From Misgurnus anguillicaudatus (Eukaryota > Chordata > Actinopteri > Cypriniformes > Cobitidae), in contig NC_073360.2 of the NCBI RefSeq assembly GCF_027580225.2, positions 11,214,501 to 11,278,500 on the forward strand: a stretch of DNA of 64,000 nucleotides. Reading direction: 5' to 3'. Position numbers and translations under genes: made by a program. Below are positions 33,640 to 46,232 of the stretch, piece by piece; position 1 is the first letter of the stretch, and each line of letters opens with the position of its first letter. The notes under the pieces were generated by a model. The model searched no databases. It was not told the origin of the DNA and saw only the letters and a list, made by a program, of their open reading frames with translations.

Positions 33640-34724
33640 CAATGATTTTATGACATCATTCTGCACTTCAGCTTTTCATCACAATCCAGACATGGAGGTA
33701 AACTAAACAGCTATTGGCTATTTCAAAATGGGGAGGAGCCACTTACTATGTCCCACCCTAACAAATTTACATTAAACAAAGCTGCACATTTCAAGGCACT
33801 TCAGTGGGCCTTTAAACAACATGAAGGGAAAAGATAAGCCCCAAGACTTAATTCTTAAACATTTCAAGGTTTACTTCAAAGTAAAAACTATCTGCTAGAT
33901 AAACAACCCAACTTGCTACAAATGAAATTAATTTCTTAAATGAAGCATAGTGTAAACCAGAGATATGAGGTGGTTTGTCTTTCATATACGCAATATTAAA
34001 GCACCATTCCACTTCTGTCAACCATCCAAACCTCTTCAAACTCTCTTTTATCCTGTGCTCCGCAAAAACCATGTTTCTTCTGCACTAAACCTCTGCAGGT
34101 TTCAAGAAGATGCATGTTCACACCGCCATGTACTGTAGTATAAATCCCTGCTCCCTCCTGTCCGATCCCTGCCGCTCACCGAGTGTCCTCTCTTATGCTG
34201 TCAGGTGCAGTTCAAAACACCATCGAAATCTAAACTCAAAAACAGAGAGGGATTGCATCTCACGAGAAACCCAGAACACGTTCGTTCTCTGTGTGTTCCT
34301 ACACCGGCGCGGCGGGAGCCAAGCATCTCTCGCCGCAAACTGACAACAGACATCGGTGACTAATTAAACAGACTCAGTGAAGAGAAGCAGAGCCGGGGCG
34401 TGCCGCTGCAGAGAAAGAAAGTGATATGTCGCACCTGGCTAGACAAAAGCTACCGCTGCGTCGCAGCCTCCATGTGTCAACAACATTTACTTTCCAGGGC
34501 CGCGCGAAACAATGGTGACAAATGGTGGATTAATCGTCTAACAAAGAACAGCAGAGATCTCTAATGTCATTACTGCGATGCGTCGCGCACATGCTGATTA
34601 TTGCGACCAATGCAATATGCACCTCATTATTAGAATTTGATCACTTCAAATTAAATTCTGATTTGCAAGTGTAGACACGCCGAATTAAACACATGTGAGG
34701 TTTGGAATATGAAATGAAGATATA
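33640..34724. other. Intron segment with unique, possibly conserved sequence
   Basis: The segment 33690-33815 resembles 38350-38481 (gctattggctatttcaaaat ggggaggagccact, tttcaaggcacttcagtg) and is the right end of a TTAA element. From 33820 onward no repeat is recognised. The part 34480-34690 has balanced composition with several TAAT/ATTA cores (gtggattaatcgtctaac, gctgattattgcgacc) and looks like a candidate conserved non-coding element within the gbe1 intron. Confidence 0.35.
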
Positions 34725-35400
34725 CAGGGTTCCCACTCACTAGTTAACTTTAAATTCATGGACCAGGTCCAATACCCTTAAATTCAAGGACTAAATGTGG
34801 GAGCACATTTCAAGTGAGAGCAAAGTGTTACCTTTTAAGATACATTGTTACAGTTCCCTTTCGAGGGAACTCGCGCTGCGTCGTTGCAGTGACATTTTGG
34901 GGACGCTTCAAGGGGTAAGTGTGTCTGAATCTGTATATCAAATTCAACCAATGGTGAGGATTAACGACAAAGACAGGGTGACACGGGAGCTATCTCGCTA
35001 TCTGAAATATTGCCAAAGACGGCGTTACAGGGACGCAGGAAGTATGACAAGTGAGATGCAGCGTCTCGTTCCCTTCTCAGGGAACAACATTTACATGCAT
35101 AACCAGAGATATTTTTTTAGGTGTCACACACAACTATGCAAAAAAGCATTTTGGTATGAATCAACATTCGCAGACAGAAGATATAAACATTTAAAGCGAA
35201 CAGTTTAGCATGTGTGCTTAAAAAGTCTAGAATGTTTATGATATGATCCTACACTACACAGGAAATAATATGATTTTTTTTTCAGAAAACTTGCATAAAA
35301 TAGATTCAAACACTTTTAATGACCTGTATCTATGTATGTATATTTTCAAAAACTTCCCAGGGCCTTGAATTTAACCCCCAGATTCTCAAACTTTCAAGGA
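34725..35400. mobile_element. Non-autonomous repeat, copy 2 (CAGGGTTCCCA end)
   Basis: It is co-linear with 613-1278: tttcgagggaactcgcgctg, tatctgaaatattgccaaag, cccttctcagggaacaac and tatgtatattttcaaaaac. It continues beyond the point where copy 1 stops (ccttgaatttaacccccag), so copy 1 is truncated. The 137-codon frame at 34795-35208 lies wholly in this repeat and is not a gene. Confidence 0.8.
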
Positions 35401-35540
35401 TGACATTTTAAAGAAAGATAGCACATGCATACTATTAAAGCATTTCACAAAGAAGTAGCTTTAATATTTAAAAGCAATACTGAACATAAGGAAGATAAAA
35501 AGCATTTGGAGATTTTCTGCTTGTTAAATGTTATGGGCCA

Positions 35541-37239
35541 AGGGATGCACTGAAAGGAAAATTCTTGGCTGAAGCAAAATAAAATGAAGAAGAATACAGA
35601 GCCACCGAACACATTTTTTAATAATTTTCCTAATTATTTTACCAATTTTCTCACAATTGCACCATTATTATTAATAAATGTTTTATTTCTCATTTAATGG
35701 TAATGTTCTTCCTGATCCCATTTTTCAAACTTTAGTTAGTGTGTAAATAATAGCTGTAAAATGATAAAGCTCAAAGTTCACTGCCAGGCGATATATTTTC
35801 ATTAACAGAATTCGCCTTTCAAAGCCTACAGCGAATGGCCGGTTTGGACTACAGTTCTCTGCTTCTCGGTGGAATGACGTCAATAAAAGAGTTTTTGACT
35901 AAACTCCGCCCACAGGAATATGTCAGTTGCCAGTTAAGCTAACGGCAAGTTAAGCTAAGGCAATCAGAACTTGATACGTATTTCTGAAGGAGGGACTTCA
36001 TAAAACAAGGAAGACATCAGATTGTTTTTAGCACAGTAAAAACAGCGCTATACAGATAAGTAAATTGTGTGAAAAATACAGCGTTTTTATACACGTGAAA
36101 CATGAATACATGTTATCTTGCGCACTGTTGACACAATCAAAGCTTCAAAAACACAGATTATTAAACGGGCAGTTCTGGTTCTTCATTCTGATTGGTTGAA
36201 ACGCGTTCTGAGCCATGATAAAATACACCGGTAACCTCACGGTTCAGACCACATTACATAAGTATCACTGCGCCACTGTTTCTGCGTACTGATTTATGAA
36301 AATAAACACCACAGTCTCAAACCATATTTTAAATTTGTCTACAATTGCACAATTAATGGCGATATCCAGATAAATGTCAATAAATATTGTTGAGTCATCT
36401 CGTCGATAAAGAGAAAACATTGTCTGAGGATTTTATAACTCAAGTTCATACGTCCGCTATTATCCACTGGGTGGCGATCTTAACCAATTTAAACACTGAC
36501 ACATTCACTCAACACTTAAAACAGCATGTTTTCATCAGGCTCTGAATCTGATCTCTTACAAAAGTTCTTCACAAAAATTTATTTATCTCCGTTTGGCGGA
36601 AGAGTAATATTTGTACTAATATAATTACAACTTATTTGTGTTTTATTTTATAAAATCCCGCTAACGTTATGCATATGAAGTAACCGTTTTATAAACGCAA
36701 TAAACCCCTCGAAGCGTTGGGTTACCAGTGCATTTTATAAAATGCACTGGTAACCCACTGCTTCTTGGGGTTTATAGCTTTAAAGAACGGGACCTTTAAT
36801 ATAATTACGTGTGTTTGTCATTGTCATGGTTCTAGGAAGTTTTTATTACATACCGCATACACTCTTTGTCGTTCTATGACATGAGATGAAGAGCTAAAGT
36901 CTCTTGATCTCTGTGCTTGTACATTCATCAGAGAAATACCAAGGATCACCACTGCCGTGTCTTTCGCATACACTGTATGGTGTTCAGGATGTCTTGATTT
37001 TAAATGATAAATGAAACTTGTAGTGCTGTATGTTTTCGCGTCTTTCTCTGACACTTTAAAATGCTTTCACCAACATGTTTGCTGCATTTGTGCACCTCTT
37101 ACTCTGCGCTGGTTGCTATTTGATTGGTCATCAAAGGGCTCATTGTTAGGTCATTTTTTTGTCCTTTTCACTTGTTTGGCACCGAAAATTAGTTTTTTAT
37201 GAGAATAATTTCAGTTGCAGAACATTCGATGCATCTCTA
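35541..37239. mobile_element. hAT-like element E (AGGGATGCAC end) with inserts
   Basis: The left end AGGGATGCACTGAAAGG and the right end TTCGATGCATCTCTA are decayed versions of the ends of element B at 3809-5282. Between them lie sequences unlike B, including a long hairpin at 36701-36774. The target duplication is not clear. Confidence 0.5.
36701..36774. repeat. 74-bp hairpin with a perfect 38-bp palindrome
   Basis: Bases 36719-36756 read GGGTTACCAGTGCATTTTA and then its exact complement, with no loop. Pairing resumes after short mismatches (GAAGC with GCTTC, TAAACCCC with GGGGTTTA), giving 37-bp arms with five mismatches. This is probably the fused centre of a foldback transposon. Confidence 0.9.
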
Positions 37240-37261
37240 ACTGGAACATGTTCATCTTTAA

Positions 37262-38481
37262 AGCTTCCATGAAATCAAATGATGGCTTTTTGGCTTTTAG
37301 TATCAATATGTTAACCTAAAGGATATCTACTATATAAAGTCATACAGTACAAAACATTGATAAAATGCTCTATTGAAAAATATGTGAAGGTCTCAGTGAA
37401 ATCCAGACTAAAGTCACAATCCAATCACAATCGAGTTATCTCGTCAATGGCGGGGAAAGAGTTAAAGATCGCTACAAAGAGTTATCTCATCAATTAAGAT
37501 AAAACATTTGCATAAACCCGTGTTCCTGATGAATTTTTATGTTAATCTGCAATACCGCAATTATCCACTAGACTCACCCAATTTATAAAAAACCTTGAAG
37601 AAAAAACGTTATTTACTCATTTTAAACTCTGTGTATGTTTTGATAATAGTTCTGAATGATCTCTAACAAAATCCTTCATAAAAAATTAAATTATTTTAGC
37701 TTTTTGCTCAAAACTTTGTATTTTTAAAGAAAAAGTTAAAAGTTAAAGTTTATAAGCAGAAAAAATATATAGATAGGATGACATTTTTTCTCCATTTGTT
37801 TGTTTATTGTTTGTTTGAAAGCAGATGGTCTGATCTTTCATTTGATATATTTGTACGTTTATATATTTTTAGAAGAAAATTTTCCTGGAAGCATTTTGTG
37901 AAACTTTTGTGAAAATCACAAAATTGCTAACGGGGAAAAAGTTAATGGTCTGCCCGGAAACAACACAAAGTCGTCTAATCAAAGAAAAAATCTTTTATGT
38001 TTAAATCGGTGACAATATGCTTCATCAAGATTGAATAAAGGCTGCATGTTTAAAAGTATGCAAGGTATTTTAACGTGTTTGCCATTGTTGTTATAAACTT
38101 TATAGTTGTTCATGAATGAGGGTATCACACCGTTTAGTTATTGTGGTGACGTCTCCAAGCCCCTAAACATGACACTGCACAAAGCAAAACGTGATTGGTT
38201 GCTTTACATGTCAGTCACATGGCTTCTTGGGGAGGGGACTAGGTTTTCACAGACTGGGTCACATATATAAGCACTTCAAATGTACAGTGTCTTACTTTTG
38301 CGAATGCGGATCAATAATTTCAATGCCATCATTTTATTCCATGCTGTGAAGTAAACACTATTGGCTATTTTAAAGAGGGGAGGAGCCACTCAATATGACT
38401 CTGCCCTAATTTTTATGTTTCAGTGGAAATCATGTAAATGCAATTAAAAAACTGTGCATTTCAAGGCACTTCAATGTGTCT
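37262..38481. mobile_element. TTAA-flanked element (AGCTTCCATG end)
   Basis: TTAA at 37258-37261 and 38482-38485 bounds a 1.2-kb non-coding stretch. The right end (tttcaaggcacttcaatgtgtct) is shared with the partial copy ending near 33811. Terminal inversion is short (AG...CT). Confidence 0.55.
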
Positions 38482-38489
38482 TTAATGTG

Positions 38490-39560
38490 ATGAACTGCAC
38501 CTGAGCTTATTCTTCAAAGACACCTGCCTGAGGACTGGTTGACTTGTACATCAAATAAAAATGATTTTAAGGTCAAACTGATTAAAAGAAATGGCAAAAA
38601 TGACTTTTTTGTTTGTAGATTCCACTTTTTCTGACTAACGCAACAACATTCATGCATTTTAAATGTGGTTTAAGTGTCTCCTTTATTCCAAAGCAATGCA
38701 AATCCAGTATTCAAAAGCACTTTTTGGTAAAACCTCAAAGTATTACGACTTGTCAAGGTTTATTATAAGAACCGTAGAAAGGCTGGCATGAACCGGGTAG
38801 CAGGTGTTTGAAGGCCTTGATGGCACGTGTGGTTTATTGTGCTTACGTTAATATTCAACACGAGAAGGGTTCCAGCTGAGACGCCTTCCACTTCAAGGAC
38901 AGTAAATCATTAGTAGGTCTTTGTGATCATGAAAGAGCATTCAAAAAGCGAACGAAAGGTACAGAGCCTGTGGTCTGACGCATAAACAAACAGATGATGT
39001 ACGAAATGAGGACGTCTGCCTCGTATTTCGTTGAATCCCAATTCTGACCTGTGGTTTGTGAGCTCCACAGTTTCAAAGAAGATGCAGAAGAGCCTTTGGT
39101 CACGACGCTCGATCGGGTCGAAGTTATGATGCGGTGTGGATCAGCACACATCGTGCACGAAACAAACTCGGTTCACACGCCTCAGGGACACACCGGGGGT
39201 CTCCGGGATCTGCGAGGAGTCTTATCACGAGCTTCTGAAGATGGCCGTATTGTGTAACCTTAAAATAAGAACACTCCAGAACAATCCACCGCCTCTTTCT
39301 CGCCCTAAAACTCATGCTCCGTGGGTCTCTGGTGAATACTCTCACCAGCTAAACTCGCACACCTGTCTCTTATCTCGTCCCTGCTTTTCAAGTGCTTCTT
39401 GACTGAAGCGTGGAGAGAAACTTCAGCTGGATACTGATTTATTGAGAGTGAAAATGTGTCTATTTTACACTAAAGGCGAGCTTTACATTCAATTTATTAA
39501 TTTAGGGTTTAAATAGAGATGTGTAGTAAAATTTAATAACACAATATGCCAAACATTTCC
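38490..39560. other. Non-repetitive intron sequence
   Basis: No dispersed repeat is recognised. Open frames overlap on both strands between 38927 and 39402, with CpG-containing sequence around 39100-39260 (ctcgatcgggtcgaag, acaccgggggtctccggg). None resembles a known protein or has clear splice sites. Confidence 0.35.
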
Positions 39561-39565
39561 TTATT

Positions 39566-40741
39566 TACCGTGAGGAAAATAAGTATTTGAACACCTGCTA
39601 TTTTGCAATTTCTCCTACTTAGAGATCATGGAGGGGTCTGAAATTGTCATTGTAAGTGCATGTCCACTGTGAGAGACATAATCTAAAAAAAAATCCAGAA
39701 ATCACAATATATGACTTTTTATTTATTTGTATGATACAGCTGGAAATAAGTATCAGCTAGAATTCTGACCCTCAAAGACCTGTTAGTCTGCCTTTAAAAT
39801 GTCCACCTCCACTCCATTTATAATCCTAAATTAGATGCACCTGTTTAAGGTCGTTAGCTACATAAAGACACCTGTCCACCCCATACAATCAGTAAGAATC
39901 CAACTACTAACATGGCCAAGATCAAAGAGCTGTCCAAAGACACTAGAGACAAAATTCTACACCTCCACAAGGCTGGAAAGGGCTACGGGGAAATTGCCAA
40001 GCAGCTTGGTGAAAAAAGGTCCACTGTTGGAGCAATCATTAGAAAATGGAAGAAGCTAAACATGACTGTCAATCTCCCTCGAACTGGTGCTCCATGTAAG
40101 ATCTCACCTCGTGGAGTCTCAATGATTCTAAGAAAGGTGAGAAATCAGCACAGAACTACACGGGAGGAGCTGGTCAATGACCTGAAAAGAGCTGGGACCA
40201 CTGTTTCCAAGGTTACTGTTGGTAATACACTAAGACGTCATGGTTTGAAATCATGCATGGCACGGAAGGTTCCCCTGCTTAAACCAGCACATGTCCAGGC
40301 CCGTCTTAAGTTTGCCAATGACCATTTGGATGATCCAGAGGAGTCATGGGAGAAAGTTATGTGGTCAGATGTCACCAAAATATAACTTTTTTGTCATAAT
40401 TCCAGTAAACGTGTTTGGAGGAAGAAGAATGATGAGAACCATTCCTAGAACACCATCCCTACTGTGAAGCATGGGGGTGGTAGCATCATGCTTTGGGGGT
40501 GTTTTTCTGCACATGGGACAGGGCGACTGCACTGTATTAAGGAGAGGATGACATGTATTGCGAGATTTTGGGGAACAACCTCCATCCCTCAGTTAGAGCA
40601 TTGAAGATGGGTCGAGGCTGGGTCATGACAATGACCCGAAGCACAAAGCCAGGATAACCAAGGAGTAGCTCTGTAAGAAGCATATCAAGGTTCTGGCGTG
40701 GCCTAGCCAGTCTCCAGACCTAAACCCAATAGAGAATCTTT
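39566..40741 (+). mobile_element. Tc1-like transposon, right end missing
   Basis: A TA (39566-39567) precedes the left terminus CCGTGAGGAAAATAAGTATT. The terminus family then continues as in intact fish Tc1 elements (catgtccactgtgagagac, ctagaattctgaccctcaa). The transposase frame follows. The sequence stops being Tc1-like at cccaatagagaatctttc (40741), with no right inverted repeat. Confidence 0.85.
39912..40738 (+). pseudogene. Tc1 transposase pseudogene
   Basis: The open part (39912-40385, 157 codons) has the paired helix-turn-helix DNA-binding region of Tc1 transposases: [20 protein letters not shown], then [16 protein letters not shown], a GRPR-like linker [11 protein letters not shown], and the second helix set [10 protein letters not shown] ... 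[10 protein letters not shown]. It reaches the first catalytic Asp in VMWSDVTKI and ends at a stop directly after. Beyond it, [25 protein letters not shown] and HDNDPK-like remnants are broken by stops and small deletions, and the catalytic Glu end is lost. It cannot make an active enzyme. Confidence 0.9.
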
Positions 40742-42120
40742 CAAATCAACGCATTGTTTATTTCATCCTATCCTCCAACCCATACAACTGTTTGGTCATT
40801 TGTCTATTCCCCCAAAACAGATGCGTTTACCAAGGTCAAACAATTGATTTATATAAAGAAAAGATTCAAAAGTGTCATTACGTTAGCTAAGGATGTGTAG
40901 CCAAATTTTAAATAAAAATTCCTTAATTCGCAAAAAAGTTTTAACGCTCGCTCAAGGAGGTTTTTGATTTTTGTGAAGAAGAGTAAATGCGAATAATGGG
41001 AGATGGAAATGAATTTGCCAAATAAATTTTGATGTATCGAACATTAAACCCACGTGACTGATCGTCTAGGTGTATCGGCTGACATTGTCTATACCATATA
41101 TGGGGCTCGACGTTGTCGCAATGTCATTGCTGCTAGTGCCTGTATCAAAAATTCTGCACTGCTATGTACAACTTGCCAAATCGTAACTAAATGCAGCCCT
41201 GTCTCCATCATTGTTTAGCGTTGGTTATTAGGTTACCAATACCACCGTCATTCGCTCTAAAAACTTGATGGAAATGCACCTAATTCGCATTTGTTTGTTT
41301 TCTTTTTTTGGGGGGAATTTTAAAAAGAGTTTGAATGGAAACCCCACTATTAATTCAACATAAACTGGCTGCTCTCTGCCTCTTTTGTTTTTGTTTTATT
41401 TTAAAGCATGTGAAAGTTGCGCAAGCTTATTTAATAAATTGCTCTGAGAAAGCTCTTACATATGCATGCACAAACTGTTGTGCCACATGTTTACTAACAA
41501 CACATGCAGCAATATTCTGACATAATATTAGGGCACATCAACCTAAACCCATCATTTCTCCCACTCGCGTTTCAGCGAAAGCAGAGGGACTTGCCCACAG
41601 ACCATCTACTCAAAGTAATTAGGACAAAAGCGATCGAAAGTGATCAAATGATGGATAAAAATGGAATTAGTCTACCAAGAGAGGTCTGGACTCCATAAAA
41701 GCTTTCATTAGCCAAGGGTTTCGAGAGGCTGTCTGACTGGTATGTAAAGCAACCAATCACAGTTCATTTTGTTCAGCGACATGTTTAGAGCTGTGATAAT
41801 GCAAAGTTGATATCCTAACATGGCCTAGAAATCCTGTCGAGTTGAACCAATCAGATGTCGACTCCTGAAGTGCTTCCTGAATTGATGTCTGAGGCTTAGA
41901 TACACCTTTTTTTGTGTGTAATGGACATGATTGATACCTTAAATCGTGTGATTTGTTGAGAAGAGGACAAATGATCCAACTAACCATTCTGCCTCATTAA
42001 AGGAGTGCATCAAAAGTCAAATTAAGGGTCCTTATTATTTATTAATTTAAACCTGGGGGTAGGCTTTAAATTTAGACCAACAAGCACTTACCTAAACAAC
42101 CCTAGCAACTGCATAGCAAC
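40742..42120. other. Intron sequence, no feature named
   Basis: No exon is recognised. The words aaatgcacctaattcgcat (41274) and accctagcaactgcatagcaa (42100) recall short fish repeats. Minus-strand frame 41757-41987 contains VYLSLR-like reading in another register and was rejected as a gbe1 exon. Confidence 0.4.
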
Positions 42121-42127
42121 ACTACTA

Positions 42128-43022
42128 GGGTGATTCTCAGGAAACCATTGAAACACCACGGCACTAATGATTTTAGCTTTAAAATGTGTAATGTAGTAAC
42201 ATTAAAAAGCATCAGAATTAACACAATACTGTGTTCTACCTTGCACAATGTGTGATTTCAACATAAGAATTTATAATTGTAAATTTGATCTCATTTTCTG
42301 CTGAAGTTCTCATTACCGCAATGTGTCCGGCTGTGTTTGAACATGCGTTATGTTGTAATTTAATCATATTAACACAAAAATATTAAGAAAAAAAATAAAT
42401 GGATGTTTTGCTAGACTACTTTAGATGACAGAAAAAATATTTACTGAATATTCATGTATAATAATAATGAAGAAAAATTAGGAAAATGATGTGTCCATGC
42501 CTGATGTTCTCATCCTCCGCAACACTTTTTGAGAACAGTTTAAGTACACATACAGAATTTTAATAAAGTTTGATTTTGAGTGACCAAGCACATGGACCAG
42601 TTACTTCAAGATGGCTACCAGGTAAGATCATTTTTTTACAGTTAATTTGAAATATTGTCTTGTCAGAATGCTTACACGACATTTTGATTATCATTACCGC
42701 AACAGATGCTTATAGCATAATACTTTGATTTTAAATGCATGTGCAGAATCTCCAAATTATGTTCTTTCAGGTTTGTCATGTCATTTTGAAAATATGTCAC
42801 TGTTGGTGTTTTCTGACTGTTGCGGTAATGAGATTTTTTTAGGACTAATTTTTAAATTATGTTACAAAAAGTGTTAAATGATAAGTAAAAGTTTTTAAAT
42901 TAATGTTCCCATTTACTCCAGACTTTGTTTTTCAATGTTTGGTGGGAAAAAAAGTAAATTTAAGCAATTTTTAAATTTTAATGCTTGACATTTTTAAAAC
43001 CAAGTTTTCGTGAGAATCACCC
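42128..43022. mobile_element. Unassigned DNA transposon S, copy 2 (4-bp duplication)
   Basis: The ends are GGGTGATTCTCAGGAAA and TTTTCGTGAGAATCACCC, and acta lies on both sides (42124-42127 and 43023-43026). The interior is nearly identical to 24712-25626 apart from small gaps. The motif TCATTACCGCAA lies at 42310 and 42691, and inverted at 42820-42831, in the same relative places. Confidence 0.88.
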
Positions 43023-44448
43023 ACTAACTATCACTAAAAACATTTTGCATCGCCCTGGCAACCACAACATACATTTTAGTGGGGTAAGCATAATTTTCTA
43101 CAGATATTGTACAAAGCAGTTCACTCTCACTTTAAAATATAAAAAATGCTTCTTTATGGTGAATTAAGATCATACTTAATAATAAAACATCACAAAACTG
43201 CTAATTATATATGTTACTATAGATAAAAATACATTACTGGTTATTATTCATCAGCTAATTTATAAAATGATTACATGTTTCTCACGAAGCAGCCCTGTTA
43301 GCTCAAGAAAGCAGGCGACTCGCTGGTATTTTTTAATTAGCGTCTCATGAATATCATTGGAATTCGAACAATCCCCTCACATGCAGAACTTCAGGAAACA
43401 GGCACAAAAACGCAGTCGACACTTGCACCAAATCAATGCTGGGGGCAGGGAATTCATATCTGTTCATCATTGCAAAATGAAAGGGTAGTATTTTTTCACT
43501 CGTCTTCTGCTCGGTGCCTCCGCAGTCATACCGACGAATACCTGATTCTGCCGAATGCACCGGTTTAAGAGCTCGGAGCGTCAGCCTTCGCAATGCCTTC
43601 AGACAGTAAATGAGAGTTTGTTGTCACTCGTGGAAACGGAGGAGGTGAGCTGATGGACCATTAAAGGCGTGAAAAAAAAGATGGAGGGAATGTTTACACA
43701 TACTCGAGTCGACTTTGAAATCGCAGCTATTAAGTAAATAATAAAGCAAAATCGGGAAGAAATAAAAGGACTTGGCACCTGCCAACGCTCAGAATGAATT
43801 ATTTCTGTCATATGCAAAAAGAGCAACGTCTGACAGTAATCATGCAGCCATAGATCGACGGCACCTTTATGTCGTCTGCGCATATGTACATCTCTACCGG
43901 GAAAAGGTACTTGTTAGACTAAACTTTTCATTTGCCAGAAAGTGGGTGGGAGCGAAATAGTGGTGTTTGAATTAATAACGCATTGCAAAGAAAGAAAAAA
44001 GAGAATGTGTAATTCTGGGGGTTTAATTGATGAAGGCTGTCGTAATACAGTCGGGGAGAGATAAAAGGGAAGTTTTTGTACAGGGTTCACAAAGTCTCCC
44101 GCAGAACTGCCGTACTGCACTTTACACGGGGGTGAAGCCACAGTCAAAAATTCACAGCATAACAGCATAATTCATCTAATGAAAGAAAAAATATGTACGC
44201 GGCAAAAAACGATCTATTCTTGTTTTCCAATGATTTAGAGAGGTTTTTCCCTTATTAAACAACACTGTGAAAAAATTATAGATCAGTAAGTAATACCAAG
44301 CAGTGGTCTCAAACCTATTTGCAGCCTGCCCTCCCCCTCTCTGCGGCCCGCAGCTACTGTCAAAAATTTAAACTTAATCCGGCTCGCAGAAAGATTTTTA
44401 TTTACTTTGTTTCATATTTGCTTGATTGTTGATGTAAATGTTTATGGT
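43023..44448. other. Low-repeat intron segment
   Basis: Segment 43270-44170 has several overlapping frames on both strands but no protein resemblance. Its composition is more balanced than its surroundings, so conserved non-coding sequence is possible. No motif beyond that can be supported. Confidence 0.3.
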
Positions 44449-44456
44449 GTGTTCAC

Positions 44457-44691
44457 TAGGGCTGTGACGCATCACAAAATTCACGGTTCGGATCACATTA
44501 CGTTTTTTGAGGCACGGTTCGGATCATTTTTCAGATCGGCAAAACAAAGGGTGGGAAAAATCTAATAACAAATAAAGAAATTACAAACATTTATAAAAAA
44601 GAACAAGTTGCACATTAAGTAAGGTCTAAAATTAGCATTAGGTACAGAAATTGAATTAAATAAATAATAACAATCTCTATTGTACAAATAA

Positions 44692-44734
<43 letters not shown>

Positions 44735-45435
44735 GAGCCAAAGCAGTGATTTTGTATTTGTCTTGGGTTGTTTGACTAACATTAATGACACAGACTTAAG
44801 TAGGTTAATTGAGGTCTCTTTAAGACCAAATAAGCACAGAATGGTTTCGGACTCTATAATTCACTTAGGACATAAGCAAATATTTTTATTAGAAAAATAA
44901 TACTGTGAGATCATTTTGTGTGTATGTGCCCTGTCAAGAACAGAAAGATTTTATGTTTGCTTACTTTCTTGAAGTATATGTATATGCACTACTGAGGGCA
45001 CTTAAACGTGTGCACACACACAGGCGGAGGGCGAATTCCAAAAGGCGCTTTAGAAGGAGATGGAGCATAAAATGTCGCTTCGCTTCACATAAAAACGTTA
45101 CGTTGTTTTTTATTGCTCTATTCAGCAAATGTATGTTAATGGACTACAGTAAGAAACACAGTAGCGCAACTCTCTCTATAGTTTACATATGAGTTCTGAT
45201 CTTTGAAAGGATGATCTGACTGGAGCTGGACCAGACACATTTAACCGCATGTGCGTACAGAAATCTGCTCACTTTAGCGTCTTTTTGCGGTTAAATTGTT
45301 TTAAATCACTTGAATGTTAACATTTGGAAGCATTAGAAACACGTGCAAATGATAACCTTTTCCTATTTAAAATTTAATATTAATCCGCGAATCGCATGCG
45401 AGCTGAACCGTGGGTCATGATCCATCACAGCACTA
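44457..45435. mobile_element. hAT element C with near-perfect 8-bp duplication
   Basis: It starts TAGGGCTGTGACGCATCAC and ends GATCCATCACAGCACTA (inverted). Flanks gtgttcac (44449-44456) and gcgttcac (45436-45443) differ at one base. 979 bp, with an ATT microsatellite inside. A reversed older copy lies at 4025-5147. Subterminal repeats of the gttcggatca type are visible. Confidence 0.88.
44692..44734. repeat. (ATT)14 microsatellite
   Basis: An uninterrupted run of about 14 ATT units lies inside hAT element C. A shorter (ATT)n lies at 3409-3430. Confidence 0.95.
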
Positions 45436-46232
45436 GCGTTCACAGTTGCGTCTAAAAACATGTATTAAACTTGAGTTAAAGGGACACTCCACTTTTTTGG
45501 AAAAATTGCTAATTTTACAGCTCCCCTAGAGTTAAATATTAGATTTTTACCATTTTGGAATCAGCTGATCTCTGGGTCTGGCGGTACCACTTTTAGCATA
45601 GCTTAGCATAATCCGTTGAATCTGATTAGACCATTAGCATTGCGCAAAAAAATAACCAAAGACTTTCGATATTTTTCCTTTTTAAAAGTTGACTCTTCTG
45701 TAGATACATCGTGAACTAAGACCAACATGATATAGGCACAATGATAATACACCGCAGCCGAAAATAGTCACCTTAACTTTCATTAGAAGGGGACTGCATA
45801 ATATTATCGCGCCTGCTGCAGCCATGTTACAGCAGCAAAGTCCTTGATTATTACACCAGAAAGAGAGTATAGTTCCTAGTCATATCTGTCTAGAAAATCA
45901 CAACTTTTAATTTTCTGTCGGTCTTAGTACACAATGTATCTACAGAAGAGTCAAGTTTTAAATAGGAAAAATATAGAAACTCTTTGGTTATTTTTTAGCG
46001 CGATGCTAATGGTCTAATCAGATTCAATGGATTATGCTAAGTAGGGATGCTCCGATCCACTAAAAATATGTGGCCGATCACTATTCTGAATTGGACAGCC
46101 GATCTTGTTCACAGCTATTTCATGTACTATGGCTTTTGATCAGCAAGTCCTTATCGATCTAAAATCACTGTTAGTTTGAGTCGTTTATAACATGTATTTG
46201 AAAAAGCAACACTTGTCAAACATAATTATTAA

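Noticed and set aside
34795..35208. 137-codon plus-strand frame as a gene
   Set aside because: It lies wholly within a repeat that also occurs at 613-1278, where the frame is broken.
39051..39402. Overlapping frames around a CpG-containing stretch as a coding exon
   Set aside because: Open in several registers on both strands with no conserved motif or clear splice pair; left as unexplained single-copy sequence.
41757..41987. Alternative gbe1 last exon reading VYLSLRHQ
   Set aside because: Only the first two residues agree with the family, and the rest does not.
43599..43883. Alternative gbe1 last exon starting VPSPFISS after acceptor gttggcag
   Set aside because: It lacks the VYIPxR motif and runs on too long; the exon at 29492-29554 fits family sequence and phase exactly.
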